A stretch of 64,000 bases of DNA from Streptomyces smaragdinus (lineage in GTDB: Bacteria > Actinomycetota > Actinomycetes > Streptomycetales > Streptomycetaceae). Where the stretch lies: positions 620,001 to 684,000 of the forward strand of contig NZ_WEGJ01000001.1 in assembly GCF_009604385.1 (NCBI RefSeq), given 5' to 3'. Shown piece after piece: positions 8,000 to 16,732 of this stretch. Each line of letters starts with the position of its first letter. Positions within the stretch are counted from its first letter, which is position 1. The position numbers and the translations under genes are program-made. The notes below the pieces were generated by a model that saw only the letters and a program-made list of their open reading frames with translations, searched no databases and had not been told where the DNA came from.

Positions 8000-8022
8000 G
8001 GGCGGCCCCTCGGGGGCCGCCC
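8000..8022 (-). terminator. Hairpin terminator after the ABC binding-protein gene
   Basis: GGGCGGCCCC at 8000-8009 pairs perfectly with GGGGCCGCCC at 8013-8022 around a 3-nt loop. It begins 7 bp past the stop of the binding-protein gene and probably ends the importer transcript. Confidence 0.65.
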
Positions 8023-8029
8023 GCCCATG

Positions 8030-9271
8030 TCACCGCCCGGCCTCCGCGATGTCCTGGAAGCGGTCGAGTACGGCTCTGGGGTCGCCGTTCTTCGCGACGG
8101 CGGTGCCCAGTTCGGTGCCCATCGTCCCGCTCAGCTCCGCCCAGACGGGCTCGGCGGTGGGGTCGAAGCGCGCCTTCGGCATGAGCTTCACGTACTCGGC
8201 GGTCTCCGGGTCCTTGGCGAACTCGTCGGCGCCGGACTGCGTCGTGGGCAGCAGGCCCTCCACGCGCAGGTACTCGACGTAGTTGGCCGGCTGGTAGAAG
8301 TACTCGAGGAACTGCTGGACGAGCTCGCGGTTGCCGTCCTTCCGGAACGCCATGAGGTAGTCCTGCACGCCGTGCGTCACCGGCTCGGCGCCGTGCGCCG
8401 TGGGATGGGTGCCGATGCCGTAGTCGATGTCCGCCTTGCGCACCGGGTCCATGAAGGCGCGGGTGCCGAACGAGCCGTACACCATGGCCGCCTTGCCCTG
8501 GGCGAACAGCGGCCAGGTGCCGTCGGCGCGGTTGGTCTGGCCGGGGTTGGGCTGGGTCCAGCCGCTCGCGGTGAGGTTCTTGAGGAACCCGAGGGTCTCG
8601 ACGTTTCGGTCGCTGTTGATCGTCCACTTGCCGCCGGTGCGCCAGTCGCCGCCGTTGGAGCGGGCCCAGGTGCCGAACTCGTAGGTGCCGCCCTCGGTGC
8701 CCAGGGCGAGGGCGTAGGGGATGTAGTCGCCGGGCAGTGCGGCGATCTTCTTGGCGTCGGCGGTGAACTCGTCCCAGGTGGCGGGCGGCTGTTCGATGCC
8801 GGCCTTCTTGAAGATCGTCTTGTTGTAGTAGAGCCCGTTGACGGTGGCGACGAAGGGGAAGGCGTACTGCTTGCCGTCGAAGTCGGCGTTGCGCGCGAAC
8901 GCCGGGAGGAAGTCGCCGAGCTTGTCCTCGGACATCACCTCGTCGGCCCGGTAGAGGAGGCCGGACTCGGCGAAGTCGGCGAAGAGATTGGAGTTGAAGA
9001 TGTCGGGCAGCCGGTTCGTCTGCACCATGGTGTTGATCTGGCTCTGCAGGTTCGACCAGTCGATGACCTGCAGTTCGACCGACTTGCCGGGGTGGTCGGC
9101 CTCGAAGGACTTGATCAGTTTCTTCCAGTAGGGCTGCGTGCCCTCGGTGTACTGCGCGACGACCAGCTTGATCGTGGACTGGTCCGCGCTGTCACCGCCG
9201 CCGGTTCCGCAGCCGGCCGCGAGAACCGCGAGGACCGCGGCGCCGGCGACCATGGATCTGGTGATCTTCAT
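8030..9271 (-). CDS. ABC transporter substrate-binding lipoprotein (family 1, sugar type)
   Basis: 413 aa. A lipoprotein signal peptide ends in LAVLAAGCG (lipobox LAAGC), so the mature protein is tethered outside the membrane by its Cys. The body is a type-I sugar-binding protein of the MalE/UgpB kind, with the usual FEADHPGKSVELQV start, LPDIFNSNLFADFAESG and NKTIFKKAGIEQPPATWDEF segments. The ATG at 9271 follows GGTGGGAG. It is 46 bp downstream of the fused permease. The ligand is probably a carbohydrate or polyol; which one cannot be told. Confidence 0.92.
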   Translation of the reverse strand: MKITRSMVAGAAVLAVLAAGCGTGGGDSADQSTIKLVVAQYTEGTQPYWKKLIKSFEADHPGKSVELQVIDWSNLQSQINTMVQTNRLPDIFNSNLFADFAESGLLYRADEVMSEDKLGDFLPAFARNADFDGKQYAFPFVATVNGLYYNKTIFKKAGIEQPPATWDEFTADAKKIAALPGDYIPYALALGTEGGTYEFGTWARSNGGDWRTGGKWTINSDRNVETLGFLKNLTASGWTQPNPGQTNRADGTWPLFAQGKAAMVYGSFGTRAFMDPVRKADIDYGIGTHPTAHGAEPVTHGVQDYLMAFRKDGNRELVQQFLEYFYQPANYVEYLRVEGLLPTTQSGADEFAKDPETAEYVKLMPKARFDPTAEPVWAELSGTMGTELGTAVAKNGDPRAVLDRFQDIAEAGR

Positions 9272-9317
9272 GTCTCCCACCTCATCGTGACCGTGGTCGG
9301 GTTGGGGTCGTCCGGGG

Positions 9318-11213
9318 TTACCGCTCACCGCCCGTCGTCAGGCCGCTCACCAGATGGCGTTCGATGAGCGAGAACAGGATCACGGCCGGGACGATCGCCA
9401 TCAGGGCCGCGGCGAAGAGGTACTGGTAGTTCGTCTCGTACAGGCCGACGAACTGCTGGACGCCGACGGTGAGTGTCACCCGGCCGGCTCCGGGGTCGTT
9501 GAAGACGGTGAGGGCGATGACGAACTCGTTCCACACCTGGATGAAGGTGAAGATCGTCACGGTGATCAGGCTGGGCGCGATCATCGGGACGATCATCCGG
9601 CGGACGATCGCGACCCGCCCGAGCCCGTCGAGCATGGCAGCCTCGTCGAGGTCCACGGGCACGGTCGACACGTGCGCGTGGAGCATCCAGATGGCGAAGG
9701 CCAGGTTGAACGCGGTGTTGATGGCGATGATGAACCAGTACGAGTGCACCGCCTCGAAGAACAGGGCCTCGCGGAACAGCCCGATGAGCAGCGCGACGCC
9801 GGGGAACATCTGGGTGACCAGGACGAGCCCGAGGAACGCGGTGCGGCCGCGGAAGCGGGTGCGGGCCAGGATGTACGCCGTGGGGGTGGCGATCAGCAGC
9901 ACCGCGGCGGTGGCGACAAGGGCCACGGTGAGGCTGACGCGGAGGTAGTCGGCGAGGGGGATGCGCCGCCAGACGTCGGCGTAGTTCGACCAGGCCCAGT
10001 CCTTGGGCAGGTAGTCGGCCGGGACGGCGAAGAGTTCGGCGTCGGTCTTCAGCGAGCCCAGGAGCATCGCGACGTAGGGGGCGAGGAAGAAGGCGGCGAT
10101 CAGCAGCCCCGCCGCCGGGAGGCCCACGGGCCGTATCCGCCGCCAGCCGCGGGCGATCGCCGTCGTCGCCGGGCGGGCCGCGGCGGCGAGCCGTCGGGTC
10201 GCCGTGTGCCACCGGAGCGCCCAGGCGTCGGTGCGGTTCGCGGGGCGGGCGAAGCGGGTGCGGCCGCCGCCCTCGTCGGCGGGGCGCAGGAGGCGTACGT
10301 ACGCGGCGATCAGCAGCAGGAGGAAGGTGACGTTGACGACGGCGAGGGCGGCGGCCTCGCCGGAGTCGAGCTGGGCGGTGAAGGCGATCTTGTACATCCA
10401 GGTGACGGTGGTGTCGGCGTGGGTGCCGGCGGTCTTTCCGGCGATCACCCAGATCACCGTGAACGCGTTGAAGACGTGGAGCATGTTGAGCACCAGGGCG
10501 ACGAGCAGTGACGGGCGCAGCAGCGGGAGGGTCACGTGGCGCCAGGTGCCCCAGGGTCCGGCGCCGTCGATGCGCGCGGCCTCGAGGACGTCGTGCGGAA
10601 TGGCCTGGAGGCCGGAGAGGAGGACGTACGTGGTGAAGGGGACCGAGGTGACGATGCCGACGAACATGATGGAGAAGAAGGCGATGCCGGGGTCCTTGTA
10701 CCAGTCCACGGGCGAGGAGATCAGAGAGAGGTCCATCAGGAGGCGGTTGAGGAGGCCGTTGCCGCCCTCGTAGATGAACCGCCAGACGGTCGCCGTCATG
10801 ACCAGGGAGGTCGCCCACGGCACGATGAGGGCGAGGCGGACGAGGCGGCGGCCGGTGAACTCCTTGGAGAGGAACTGGGCCAGCGGCAGGGACACCGCGA
10901 CGGTCACGCCGACGACCACGGCGAGCCACAGGAGGGTGTTGCCGATGATCTGGCCGAGGGCCTGTTCCGCGAAGAGGCGGCGGTAGTTGTCCGGTCCGGC
11001 GAAGCCGTCGATGCGGCCGATCCGGTTCACGTCGAGGAAGGACACCCAGACCATGTAGACGGCCGGGAAGACGACGACGAGGGCGATCAGCGCGGTGCTC
11101 GGGGCCAGCCAGCGGGCGGGTAACGACCGCTGCCACAGGCTTCGCCGGCGCCCTTTTACGGCCGTCGGGGCGGGGGCCACGGTCTCGTCCGGTTTCCGCT
11201 GGGTGTCGATCAC
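9318..11213 (-). CDS. Fused two-domain ABC importer permease (MalF-MalG type)
   Basis: 631 aa, about twice a normal permease. The N-terminal half (to ~300) is a MalF-like permease with coupling motif EAARIDGAGPWGTWRHVTLP. After a basic ~70-residue linker, the C-terminal half (~360-631) is MalG-like, with motif EAAMLDGLGRVAIVRRMIVP. A natural fusion therefore makes the whole channel from one chain. I prefer the GTG at 11213: AAGGGG sits 8 nt upstream and a promoter candidate would start transcription between it and the earlier ATG at 11255. No ATPase gene is near, so a shared one such as MsiK is presumably used. Confidence 0.88.
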   Translation of the reverse strand: MIDTQRKPDETVAPAPTAVKGRRRSLWQRSLPARWLAPSTALIALVVVFPAVYMVWVSFLDVNRIGRIDGFAGPDNYRRLFAEQALGQIIGNTLLWLAVVVGVTVAVSLPLAQFLSKEFTGRRLVRLALIVPWATSLVMTATVWRFIYEGGNGLLNRLLMDLSLISSPVDWYKDPGIAFFSIMFVGIVTSVPFTTYVLLSGLQAIPHDVLEAARIDGAGPWGTWRHVTLPLLRPSLLVALVLNMLHVFNAFTVIWVIAGKTAGTHADTTVTWMYKIAFTAQLDSGEAAALAVVNVTFLLLLIAAYVRLLRPADEGGGRTRFARPANRTDAWALRWHTATRRLAAAARPATTAIARGWRRIRPVGLPAAGLLIAAFFLAPYVAMLLGSLKTDAELFAVPADYLPKDWAWSNYADVWRRIPLADYLRVSLTVALVATAAVLLIATPTAYILARTRFRGRTAFLGLVLVTQMFPGVALLIGLFREALFFEAVHSYWFIIAINTAFNLAFAIWMLHAHVSTVPVDLDEAAMLDGLGRVAIVRRMIVPMIAPSLITVTIFTFIQVWNEFVIALTVFNDPGAGRVTLTVGVQQFVGLYETNYQYLFAAALMAIVPAVILFSLIERHLVSGLTTGGER

Positions 11214-11253
11214 CGGTGATCCCCTTCCCGGCGGCGGGCGTGGTGTGCCCGTC

Positions 11254-11282
11254 ATGGTCGAAGCAGGGGTGATCGATGTCAA
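11254..11282 (-). promoter_or_regulatory. Candidate promoter of the fused permease gene
   Basis: On the minus strand TTGACA (11277-11282), a 17-bp spacer and GACCAT (11254-11259) resemble a vegetative promoter. Just upstream, 11296-11316 is an unusually AT-rich stretch (CAATTGAGCAGAAACAATCAA), possibly an operator for a sugar-responsive repressor. It lies between the dioxygenase and permease genes, so the importer can be expressed apart from the dioxygenase. Confidence 0.45.
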
Positions 11283-11338
11283 GTGGTCCTGCCTGCAATT
11301 GAGCAGAAACAATCAAGCGGGGGTGGGCGCGGGCCGGT

Positions 11339-12187
11339 TCAGAGGCCGTCGAGGTCGTGCCAGTGCTGCTGCCAGCGCCAGTCGATGGGGTCGCCCGCCC
11401 GCTGGTAGCGGATGTCGGTGGACAGCCGGATGATGCCGTCGGGGTCGGTGTTGTCCAGGGAGGCGTGCACCAGGTACGGCGAGTGGACCATGACGTCGCC
11501 GGCGGCGAAGCCGGTGACCAGCCAGCGGGCGTCGTGCTCGTCCGCCAGCCGGGGCAGGTCGGCGGTCATCGACGCTGCCGGGAGGGCCTGGCCGGCGCGC
11601 TCGCGTTCGGTGAACACCCGGTGGCTGCCCTCGAGGTAGATGAGCGGTCCGCGGGGGACGGGGCAGTCACCCAGGGGGATCCAGGCGGACAGCAGCCGGT
11701 CGGTGCCCTCGCGGAGGTAGACGAGGTCGTAGTGCGCCTGGGTGGCCGTGCCGACGCCGCGCTCGCCGGGGCGGACATGCCGGATGATCTTCCGGCGGTG
11801 CAGGAAGACGGGGTCGTCGTAGAGCCGGGCGAACCAGCCACGCAGCGCGGGCTGGGAGCAGAACCGGGCGTAGGCGTCGCCCGGGACGACGTCGCGGTAC
11901 AGGATCCGGCGCAGGACGGCGAGGTCCACCTGACCGCCGCTGTCGCGGCCGGCGGCGGGGTCGGTGGCCGGGTCCAGCAGGCCGGCCGCGGCGACGGCCT
12001 CGAAGTACGTGCGCCGGAAGTCCCGTACGACGTCGGCGTCGAGGAGCCCCGGGAGGTACAGGTAGCCGTCGCGGCGCAGCCGGCGCCAGAGCTCCGCCCG
12101 GTCGTCCCGTACGCGCTCGGGGACCGGGCGGAGTTCGCCGAGGCGGTGCCGTGACTCGTCGAGGACGTGGCCGTTGGACGTCAGCAT
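11339..12187 (-). CDS. Phytanoyl-CoA dioxygenase-like Fe(II)/2-oxoglutarate oxygenase
   Basis: 282 aa. Segments of the PhyH family: RRDGYLYLPGLLDADVV at the start, the Fe(II) ligands HYD in TQAHYDLVY (about 155) and the distal His in YLVHASLDN (about 245), with the 2-oxoglutarate-binding Arg in IIRLSTDIRYQ. Such enzymes hydroxylate or halogenate small molecules. The ATG at 12187 has a perfect GGAGGTG six bases upstream. It lies 125 bp before the ABC importer on the same strand, hinting that it acts on the imported compound or a derivative; this link is inference. Confidence 0.87.
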   Translation of the reverse strand: MLTSNGHVLDESRHRLGELRPVPERVRDDRAELWRRLRRDGYLYLPGLLDADVVRDFRRTYFEAVAAAGLLDPATDPAAGRDSGGQVDLAVLRRILYRDVVPGDAYARFCSQPALRGWFARLYDDPVFLHRRKIIRHVRPGERGVGTATQAHYDLVYLREGTDRLLSAWIPLGDCPVPRGPLIYLEGSHRVFTERERAGQALPAASMTADLPRLADEHDARWLVTGFAAGDVMVHSPYLVHASLDNTDPDGIIRLSTDIRYQRAGDPIDWRWQQHWHDLDGL

Positions 12188-12206
12188 GGCGGCACCTCCG
12201 CGTGGG

Positions 12207-12698
12207 TCAGAGCTCGAGCGTCGTCCGGTGCTCGTGGTCCAGCCCGTGCTCGGCGCACGGGCCGCCGTCCCGGGGGCAGATCACGGAGTACTCCGTGACC
12301 CGCGCCCGGTACATCCGCCACTTCCCCGGCGCCCGCACGGCCTCCGGGGCGGGCGGGCGCCCGCCGCGCGACGGATCGCCCGGGTAGACGCGCAGGGCCT
12401 CGGGTATGCCGTCCCCGTCGAGCTCCTCCGCCCGCGCCGACAGATACAGCGCGAGCGGGGCGGCGGTGCCCACCTTGGCCGTCGAGTCGTGGAGCACGAT
12501 GCTCACGCGCGGCTCGTGGGCGACGTTGCGGGAGTGGGTGACCTCCGGGGAGGACATCCAGTAGAAGTCCCGCCCGTCCTCCGTGGCGTAGAAGACGGGC
12601 GAGGCCCAGGGGGCGCCGTCGGGGCCCACCGTGGCGAGCACCATGTACAGGTTGCCGTCGATGACCGCCCGCGCCCGCGCGCGGAGTTCCTCTTTCAT
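12207..12698 (-). CDS. Pyridoxamine-5'-phosphate-oxidase-like flavin/F420 split-barrel protein
   Basis: 163 aa. The N-terminal split barrel begins with NLYMVLATVGPDGAPWASPVFYAT, then DFYWMSSPEVTHSRN, typical of the PPOX superfamily that binds FMN, F420 or heme. The C-terminus has CPRDGGPCAEHGLDHEH, a Cys/His-rich tail that could bind metal. The ATG at 12698 follows GGGGAGGG. The substrate is unknown. It ends 19 bp upstream of the dioxygenase start and may be co-transcribed with it. Confidence 0.85.
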   Translation of the reverse strand: MKEELRARARAVIDGNLYMVLATVGPDGAPWASPVFYATEDGRDFYWMSSPEVTHSRNVAHEPRVSIVLHDSTAKVGTAAPLALYLSARAEELDGDGIPEALRVYPGDPSRGGRPPAPEAVRAPGKWRMYRARVTEYSVICPRDGGPCAEHGLDHEHRTTLEL

Positions 12699-12742
12699 CC
12701 TGCCGCCCTCCCCTGGGTCCAGGCCTCCACCCTAACGGGGGG

Positions 12743-13945
12743 CTATGACAGCGCACTTCCCTTCACCCAGGCGTCCCAGTCCACGTTCCAGTCGCCGTAG
12801 CCGTTGTTGGGCTGCACGACGTCGGTGGAGTGGAGCACCGTCACCGGGTCGCCGACCTTCACCTGGCTGTAGAACCACTGCGCGGTCGACGTGCTCATCC
12901 CGATGCAGCCGTGGCTGCCGTTGACCCGGCCGAACTTGCCCTCGTTCCAGGGCGCGGCGTGCACGTAGGTGCCGGAGGTGGTGAGCTGGACGTCCCACTT
13001 CACGGCGCCGAGGTCGTAGGCCTCGCTGCCGAATATGCCGACGGACTCGGAGTTCATCCGGATCGTGGGGACCTTGCTGAGCACGACCATCGTGCCGTTC
13101 CACGTCTCGAAGCCCGGCTTGCCGCTGGAGACGGGCACGGTGCGGACGACCTTGCCGTTGCGCTCCAGGGTGAGGGTCTTCTTGTTCACGTCCATGGTGG
13201 AGGTGACCGCGTCACCGATGCTGAAGTCCACGACGCGCTCCTGCGTGCCGTAGACCCCGCCGCCGGCGTCCACGCCGGCCAGATGCATCGTCAGGGTGAC
13301 CTTGGTGTGGGCCTTCCAGTACTCCCGCGGCCGGTAGTCGATCCTGTCGCGGCCGTCCCAGGCCTTCAGCCAGCTCCACGAGCCCTCGACGGCCGGCTCG
13401 GCCTGCACGGACAGGGCGCGCTCGACGGCGGCCTTGTTCTTGACGGGCTTGCTGAAGGTGACGGACACCGGGTGGGCGACGCCGACGGTGACGCCCTTGT
13501 CGGGGTAGTACTCGCCGAAGAACGTCTTGTCCTTGCTGGGCGCGGCCGTGCTGAACTCCGCGGTCTGCGTCTGCTGCTTGCCCTTGTCGTCCATACCGCG
13601 CGCGGTGATGGTGTACGAGGCCCCCGGCGCCAGCGCCGCGCTGGACGTCCAGGAGGTGCGCTGCCCGTTCAGCTTGCCGGCGAGTTTCCCGGGGCCGGGC
13701 GAGGCGACCTCGACGGAGACCAGTTTGCCGCCGCGTACCCCCACGGTGACCTTCTTCGCCACGGGGACGTCCTTCTTCCCCGCGGCGGGGGCGAGGGTCA
13801 TGGCGAAGGGTTCACTCTTCTTGTCGCCCCCGCCGGACCCCGATTCGGTGTCCGCCTTGCCCGTCCCAGTGCAGCCGGCCAGCAGCAGCGCCGCCACGGC
13901 GGCGACCGCCGCCCCCGCCACGCGCCGGCGCTTCCCGTACATCAT
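12743..13945 (-). CDS. L,D-transpeptidase lipoprotein (Ig-like + YkuD)
   Basis: 400 aa. The signal peptide ends in the lipobox LLLAGC, anchoring the protein at the outer membrane face. Two Ig-like domains (about 45-250) precede a YkuD catalytic domain whose nucleophile is the Cys in VNGSHGCIGMS (about residue 355). It makes 3-3 cross-links in peptidoglycan and resembles mycobacterial LdtMt2. Two adjacent ATGs begin the ORF; the first at 13945 is eight bases after AGGGGG. Monocistronic. Confidence 0.93.
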   Translation of the reverse strand: MMYGKRRRVAGAAVAAVAALLLAGCTGTGKADTESGSGGGDKKSEPFAMTLAPAAGKKDVPVAKKVTVGVRGGKLVSVEVASPGPGKLAGKLNGQRTSWTSSAALAPGASYTITARGMDDKGKQQTQTAEFSTAAPSKDKTFFGEYYPDKGVTVGVAHPVSVTFSKPVKNKAAVERALSVQAEPAVEGSWSWLKAWDGRDRIDYRPREYWKAHTKVTLTMHLAGVDAGGGVYGTQERVVDFSIGDAVTSTMDVNKKTLTLERNGKVVRTVPVSSGKPGFETWNGTMVVLSKVPTIRMNSESVGIFGSEAYDLGAVKWDVQLTTSGTYVHAAPWNEGKFGRVNGSHGCIGMSTSTAQWFYSQVKVGDPVTVLHSTDVVQPNNGYGDWNVDWDAWVKGSALS

Positions 13946-14116
13946 GAATTCGTCCCCCTGGGCGTGCTCGTCCGTCCTTGCCCGTTACTCCCCCGGTGCA
14001 GGTGCCCTTATCCCCGACTCGCCGGGTTCAGGCGCCTGTTCAACCCGGTGGTACGGGTGTTCCTGTCTCTAGGACGTCATGGGTAGCACGTTCGGTTTCG
14101 CCCCCGGGTGACGATT

Positions 14117-14139
14117 CGATCACCGTCGCAAGGTGATCG
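14117..14139 (-). terminator. Hairpin downstream of the lipid kinase gene
   Basis: CGATCACC (14117-14124) and GGTGATCG (14132-14139) form a perfect 8-bp stem with a 7-nt loop, starting 12 bp past the lipid-kinase stop. It separates that gene from the L,D-transpeptidase. The rest of 13946-14151 holds no gene. Confidence 0.55.
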
Positions 14140-14151
14140 TCCGCGCATGGG

Positions 14152-15033
14152 TCAGGCCAGGACGCGCAGGGCCCCCGGCAGGACCCGCGCGGTCACCGGC
14201 AGCGAGGCGTCTATCTCGCCGTCGGCGCCGTACGGCAGCTCCCGGTCGGCCTCGATGCGCACCTCGGTCCCGGTGAGCACCTCCACCTCGGGGCGCTTGA
14301 CGTGACTGCCGTCCTTGAGTTCGTTCATGACGGCGAAGAACATCCGCCGCGGCACGTGGTGGAGCACCACGACGTCCAGCACCCCGTCGTCCACCTTCGC
14401 CGCCGGGGCGATCTGCCGGCCGAAGCCGTAGTAGCCGGAGTTCGCGACGACGACCGTGTAACCACGGCGTTCGTACTCCGTGCCGTCGACGGTGAGCCGG
14501 TAGCCGGCCGGGCGCCAGCCGGCGACCGCCCGCAGGGCGCCCATGTAGTACGAGGCGGAGCCGCGCAGCAGCCGGGAGTTGTTGGCGTTCTGGTTGGCGA
14601 CGGCGTCCACCCCGGAGTAGACGCTGCCGAGGACCGCGGTGTCCTTGTGTACGGCGGACGTCAGCCGGATCGCGTCGACGGCGCGCGGTTCGCCGTTCAG
14701 CAGCAGTTCGGCGAGCGGGCCGGGCTCGGTGGGGAGGCCGAGGGCGCGCGCGAAGTCGTTGCCGCGGCCGGCCGGGACGATGCCGCAGACGGTGTCCGTG
14801 CCGGCCAGGGCGCCGCCGATGCGGCCGGTCATCCCGTCGCCGCCGACGGCGAGCACCGTCCGGCCGGCCTGCCCCGCCTCGAGGGCGAGCTCCGCGGCGT
14901 GGTCCAGGCTGCGGCTGTACGAGACCTCGACCTCCGCGCCGGCCTCGCGCAGCAGCCGGGCGAGGGGGTGGAGGACGGCGGCACCCGCCGAGCCGCCCGC
15001 GGCGGGGTTGATGACGGCGGTGTACTGGCGCAT
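14152..15033 (-). CDS. Diacylglycerol kinase family lipid kinase
   Basis: 293 aa, typical of DagK/YegS/LpxK-like soluble lipid kinases. The N-terminus VINPAAGG plus VLAVGGDGM holds the nucleotide-binding GGDG motif, and VPAGRGNDFARALGLP is the family hallmark. It would phosphorylate diacylglycerol or a related lipid using ATP, returning it to phospholipid synthesis. ATG at 15033. Next to the FAD enzyme and GlpD, it suggests a lipid or glycerol-phosphate context. Confidence 0.92.
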   Translation of the reverse strand: MRQYTAVINPAAGGSAGAAVLHPLARLLREAGAEVEVSYSRSLDHAAELALEAGQAGRTVLAVGGDGMTGRIGGALAGTDTVCGIVPAGRGNDFARALGLPTEPGPLAELLLNGEPRAVDAIRLTSAVHKDTAVLGSVYSGVDAVANQNANNSRLLRGSASYYMGALRAVAGWRPAGYRLTVDGTEYERRGYTVVVANSGYYGFGRQIAPAAKVDDGVLDVVVLHHVPRRMFFAVMNELKDGSHVKRPEVEVLTGTEVRIEADRELPYGADGEIDASLPVTARVLPGALRVLA

Positions 15034-15120
15034 GGCGGCGGCTCGCTTCTCGTGACGGGATCGCGACAGATGATCTGTACGGGATACGGGCGGTGTTTGG
15101 GAAGGTCCGGGACCGAATCG

Positions 15121-16695
15121 TCAGGGTACGAGGACGCCGGGGTTGAGGATCCCCTGGGGGTCGAGGGCCGCCTTGACCGCCCGCAGCGTCTGTGTGCCCA
15201 GGTCACCGGCCTCCCGCTCGTACCAGGGGCGGTGGTCCGTGCCGACGCCGTGGTGGTGGCTGATGGTGCCGCCGGCCGCGAGGATCGCGTCGTTCGCCGC
15301 CCGTTTCGCGGTGTCCCAGTGGGCGAGGGGGTCGTCCTTGCCCTGGGCGCACACGACGGTGAAGTACAGGGAGGCGCCCGTCTCGTACACGTGGGAGATG
15401 TGGCACATGACCAGCGGCGGGGTGCCGGCGGCCGTGAGGGTGGCCGTCAGCGCGTCGCGTACCGCCGTGTAGAGGGCGGGGATGTTCGACCAGAACGTGG
15501 CGGTCTCCAGCGTCTCGGCGAAGGCTCCGGCGCCGAGCAGGGAGTCGCGCAGGTACGGGGCGTCGAAGCGGCCCTGTGCCCACTGCTCGCCGGGTTCGTC
15601 GCCGAGCGGTTCGCCGCCGAGGCCGCGCAGCGCCTCGTGGGTGCGGGCGCGCAGGTCTTCGGTGCGGGCGGCGTCGCCCTCGTAGCCGGCGAGCAGCAGA
15701 CAGCCCGCCGCCCCGGCGGACTCGGCGATGGACTGCGGGCGGGCGAGGCCGACCATGGTCTCCGTCTCGTCGGAGAGGCGCAGCACGGTGGGCAGCGGGC
15801 CGTCCTGGGCGAGCGAGCGCATCGCGCGGGTGCCCTCGGCGAAGGAGGCGAACCGCCAGCCCTCGTAGCGCCGCTCCCGCGGCAGGGGGCGGACGCGGAC
15901 GGTGACGGAGGTGATGACGCCGAAGGCGCCCTCGGAGCCGAGCAGCAGCTGGCGCAGGTCCGGTCCCGCCGCCGAGCGGGGGGCGCGGCCGGTGTCGAGG
16001 GTGCCCCGGGGGGTGGCGGCGGTGAGGGCGACGACCATGTCGTCGAAGCGGCCGTAGCCGGCGGACGCCTGGCCGCTGCCGCGGGTGGCGGCGAAGCCGC
16101 CGATGGTCGCCCATTCGAAGGACTGCGGGAAGTGGCCGAGGGTGAAGCCCTCCGCCGCGAGCAGCCGCTCCGCCTCCGGCGCGCGCAGTCCGGCCTGCAG
16201 GACGGCGGTCCGCGAGACGGGGTCGAGGGACGTCATCCCGTTCAGCCGCCGCAGGTCGAGGGCCACCCGGCAGCCGGTCGTCCGCGGGGTGAGTCCGCCG
16301 ACGACGGACGTGCCGCCGCCGAACGGGACGACGGCGACTCCGTGCTCGGCGCAGACGCGCAGGGCGGCGAGCACCTCGTCGTGCGAGGCGGGCAGCAGGA
16401 CGGCGTCCGGGGCGTCGGCGGCCTCTCCGTCACGCATCCGCATCAGGTCGGGCGTCGACTTGCCACGGGTGCGGCGGACACGCGTCTCGTCGTCCGTACG
16501 GACCTGCGTCACGGCCGTGAGGGCGGCCAGCAGCCCGTCGGTCAGCCGGCTCGGCGCGACGGCGACGTCCGCCAGCGCCACCGGGGGGTGCGCGGCGGGC
16601 TCCACGCCCAGCAGCTCGCGCAGCAGGCCGGCGACCGCCTGCGGCAGGGGCGTCGCCCGCTCCGGATCTCCCCAACCGTTCCACAACATGTTCAA
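15121..16695 (-). CDS. FAD-binding oxidase, alkyl-DHAP synthase-like
   Basis: 524 aa. The FAD-binding type 4 domain carries VPFGGGTSVVGG near 140-150 and GFAATRGSGQASAGYGRFDDMV; the C-terminal FAD-oxidase domain includes ISHHHGVGTDHRPWY, where the His cluster matches the active-site region of alkyl-dihydroxyacetone-phosphate synthases, and ends with KAALDPQGILNPG. Reaction uncertain: ether-lipid formation or a 2-hydroxyacid/alditol oxidation. Start chosen as TTG at 16695, seven bases after AGGAGG; the ATG at 16689 would leave 13. Divergent from the TetR gene. Confidence 0.86.
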   Translation of the reverse strand: MNMLWNGWGDPERATPLPQAVAGLLRELLGVEPAAHPPVALADVAVAPSRLTDGLLAALTAVTQVRTDDETRVRRTRGKSTPDLMRMRDGEAADAPDAVLLPASHDEVLAALRVCAEHGVAVVPFGGGTSVVGGLTPRTTGCRVALDLRRLNGMTSLDPVSRTAVLQAGLRAPEAERLLAAEGFTLGHFPQSFEWATIGGFAATRGSGQASAGYGRFDDMVVALTAATPRGTLDTGRAPRSAAGPDLRQLLLGSEGAFGVITSVTVRVRPLPRERRYEGWRFASFAEGTRAMRSLAQDGPLPTVLRLSDETETMVGLARPQSIAESAGAAGCLLLAGYEGDAARTEDLRARTHEALRGLGGEPLGDEPGEQWAQGRFDAPYLRDSLLGAGAFAETLETATFWSNIPALYTAVRDALTATLTAAGTPPLVMCHISHVYETGASLYFTVVCAQGKDDPLAHWDTAKRAANDAILAAGGTISHHHGVGTDHRPWYEREAGDLGTQTLRAVKAALDPQGILNPGVLVP

Positions 16696-16714
16696 CGGGC
16701 TTCCTCCTCGGCTG

Positions 16715-16732
16715 GTTACACTGTGACATGTG
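16715..16732 (+). promoter_or_regulatory. Operator and leaderless promoter of the TetR gene
   Basis: GTTACA-C-TGTGAC (16715-16727) is an inverted repeat with one mismatch. TACACT at 16717-16722 inside it is a good -10 box, placing the transcript start at about the GTG at 16730, so the TetR message is probably leaderless. In the 34-bp divergent gap a bound regulator would block both genes. Confidence 0.5.

Noticed and set aside
9325..11316. 663-codon minus-strand ORF in another frame of the fused permease
   Set aside because: Arg/Pro/His-rich translation with no membrane segments, while the alternative frame gives clear permease motifs.
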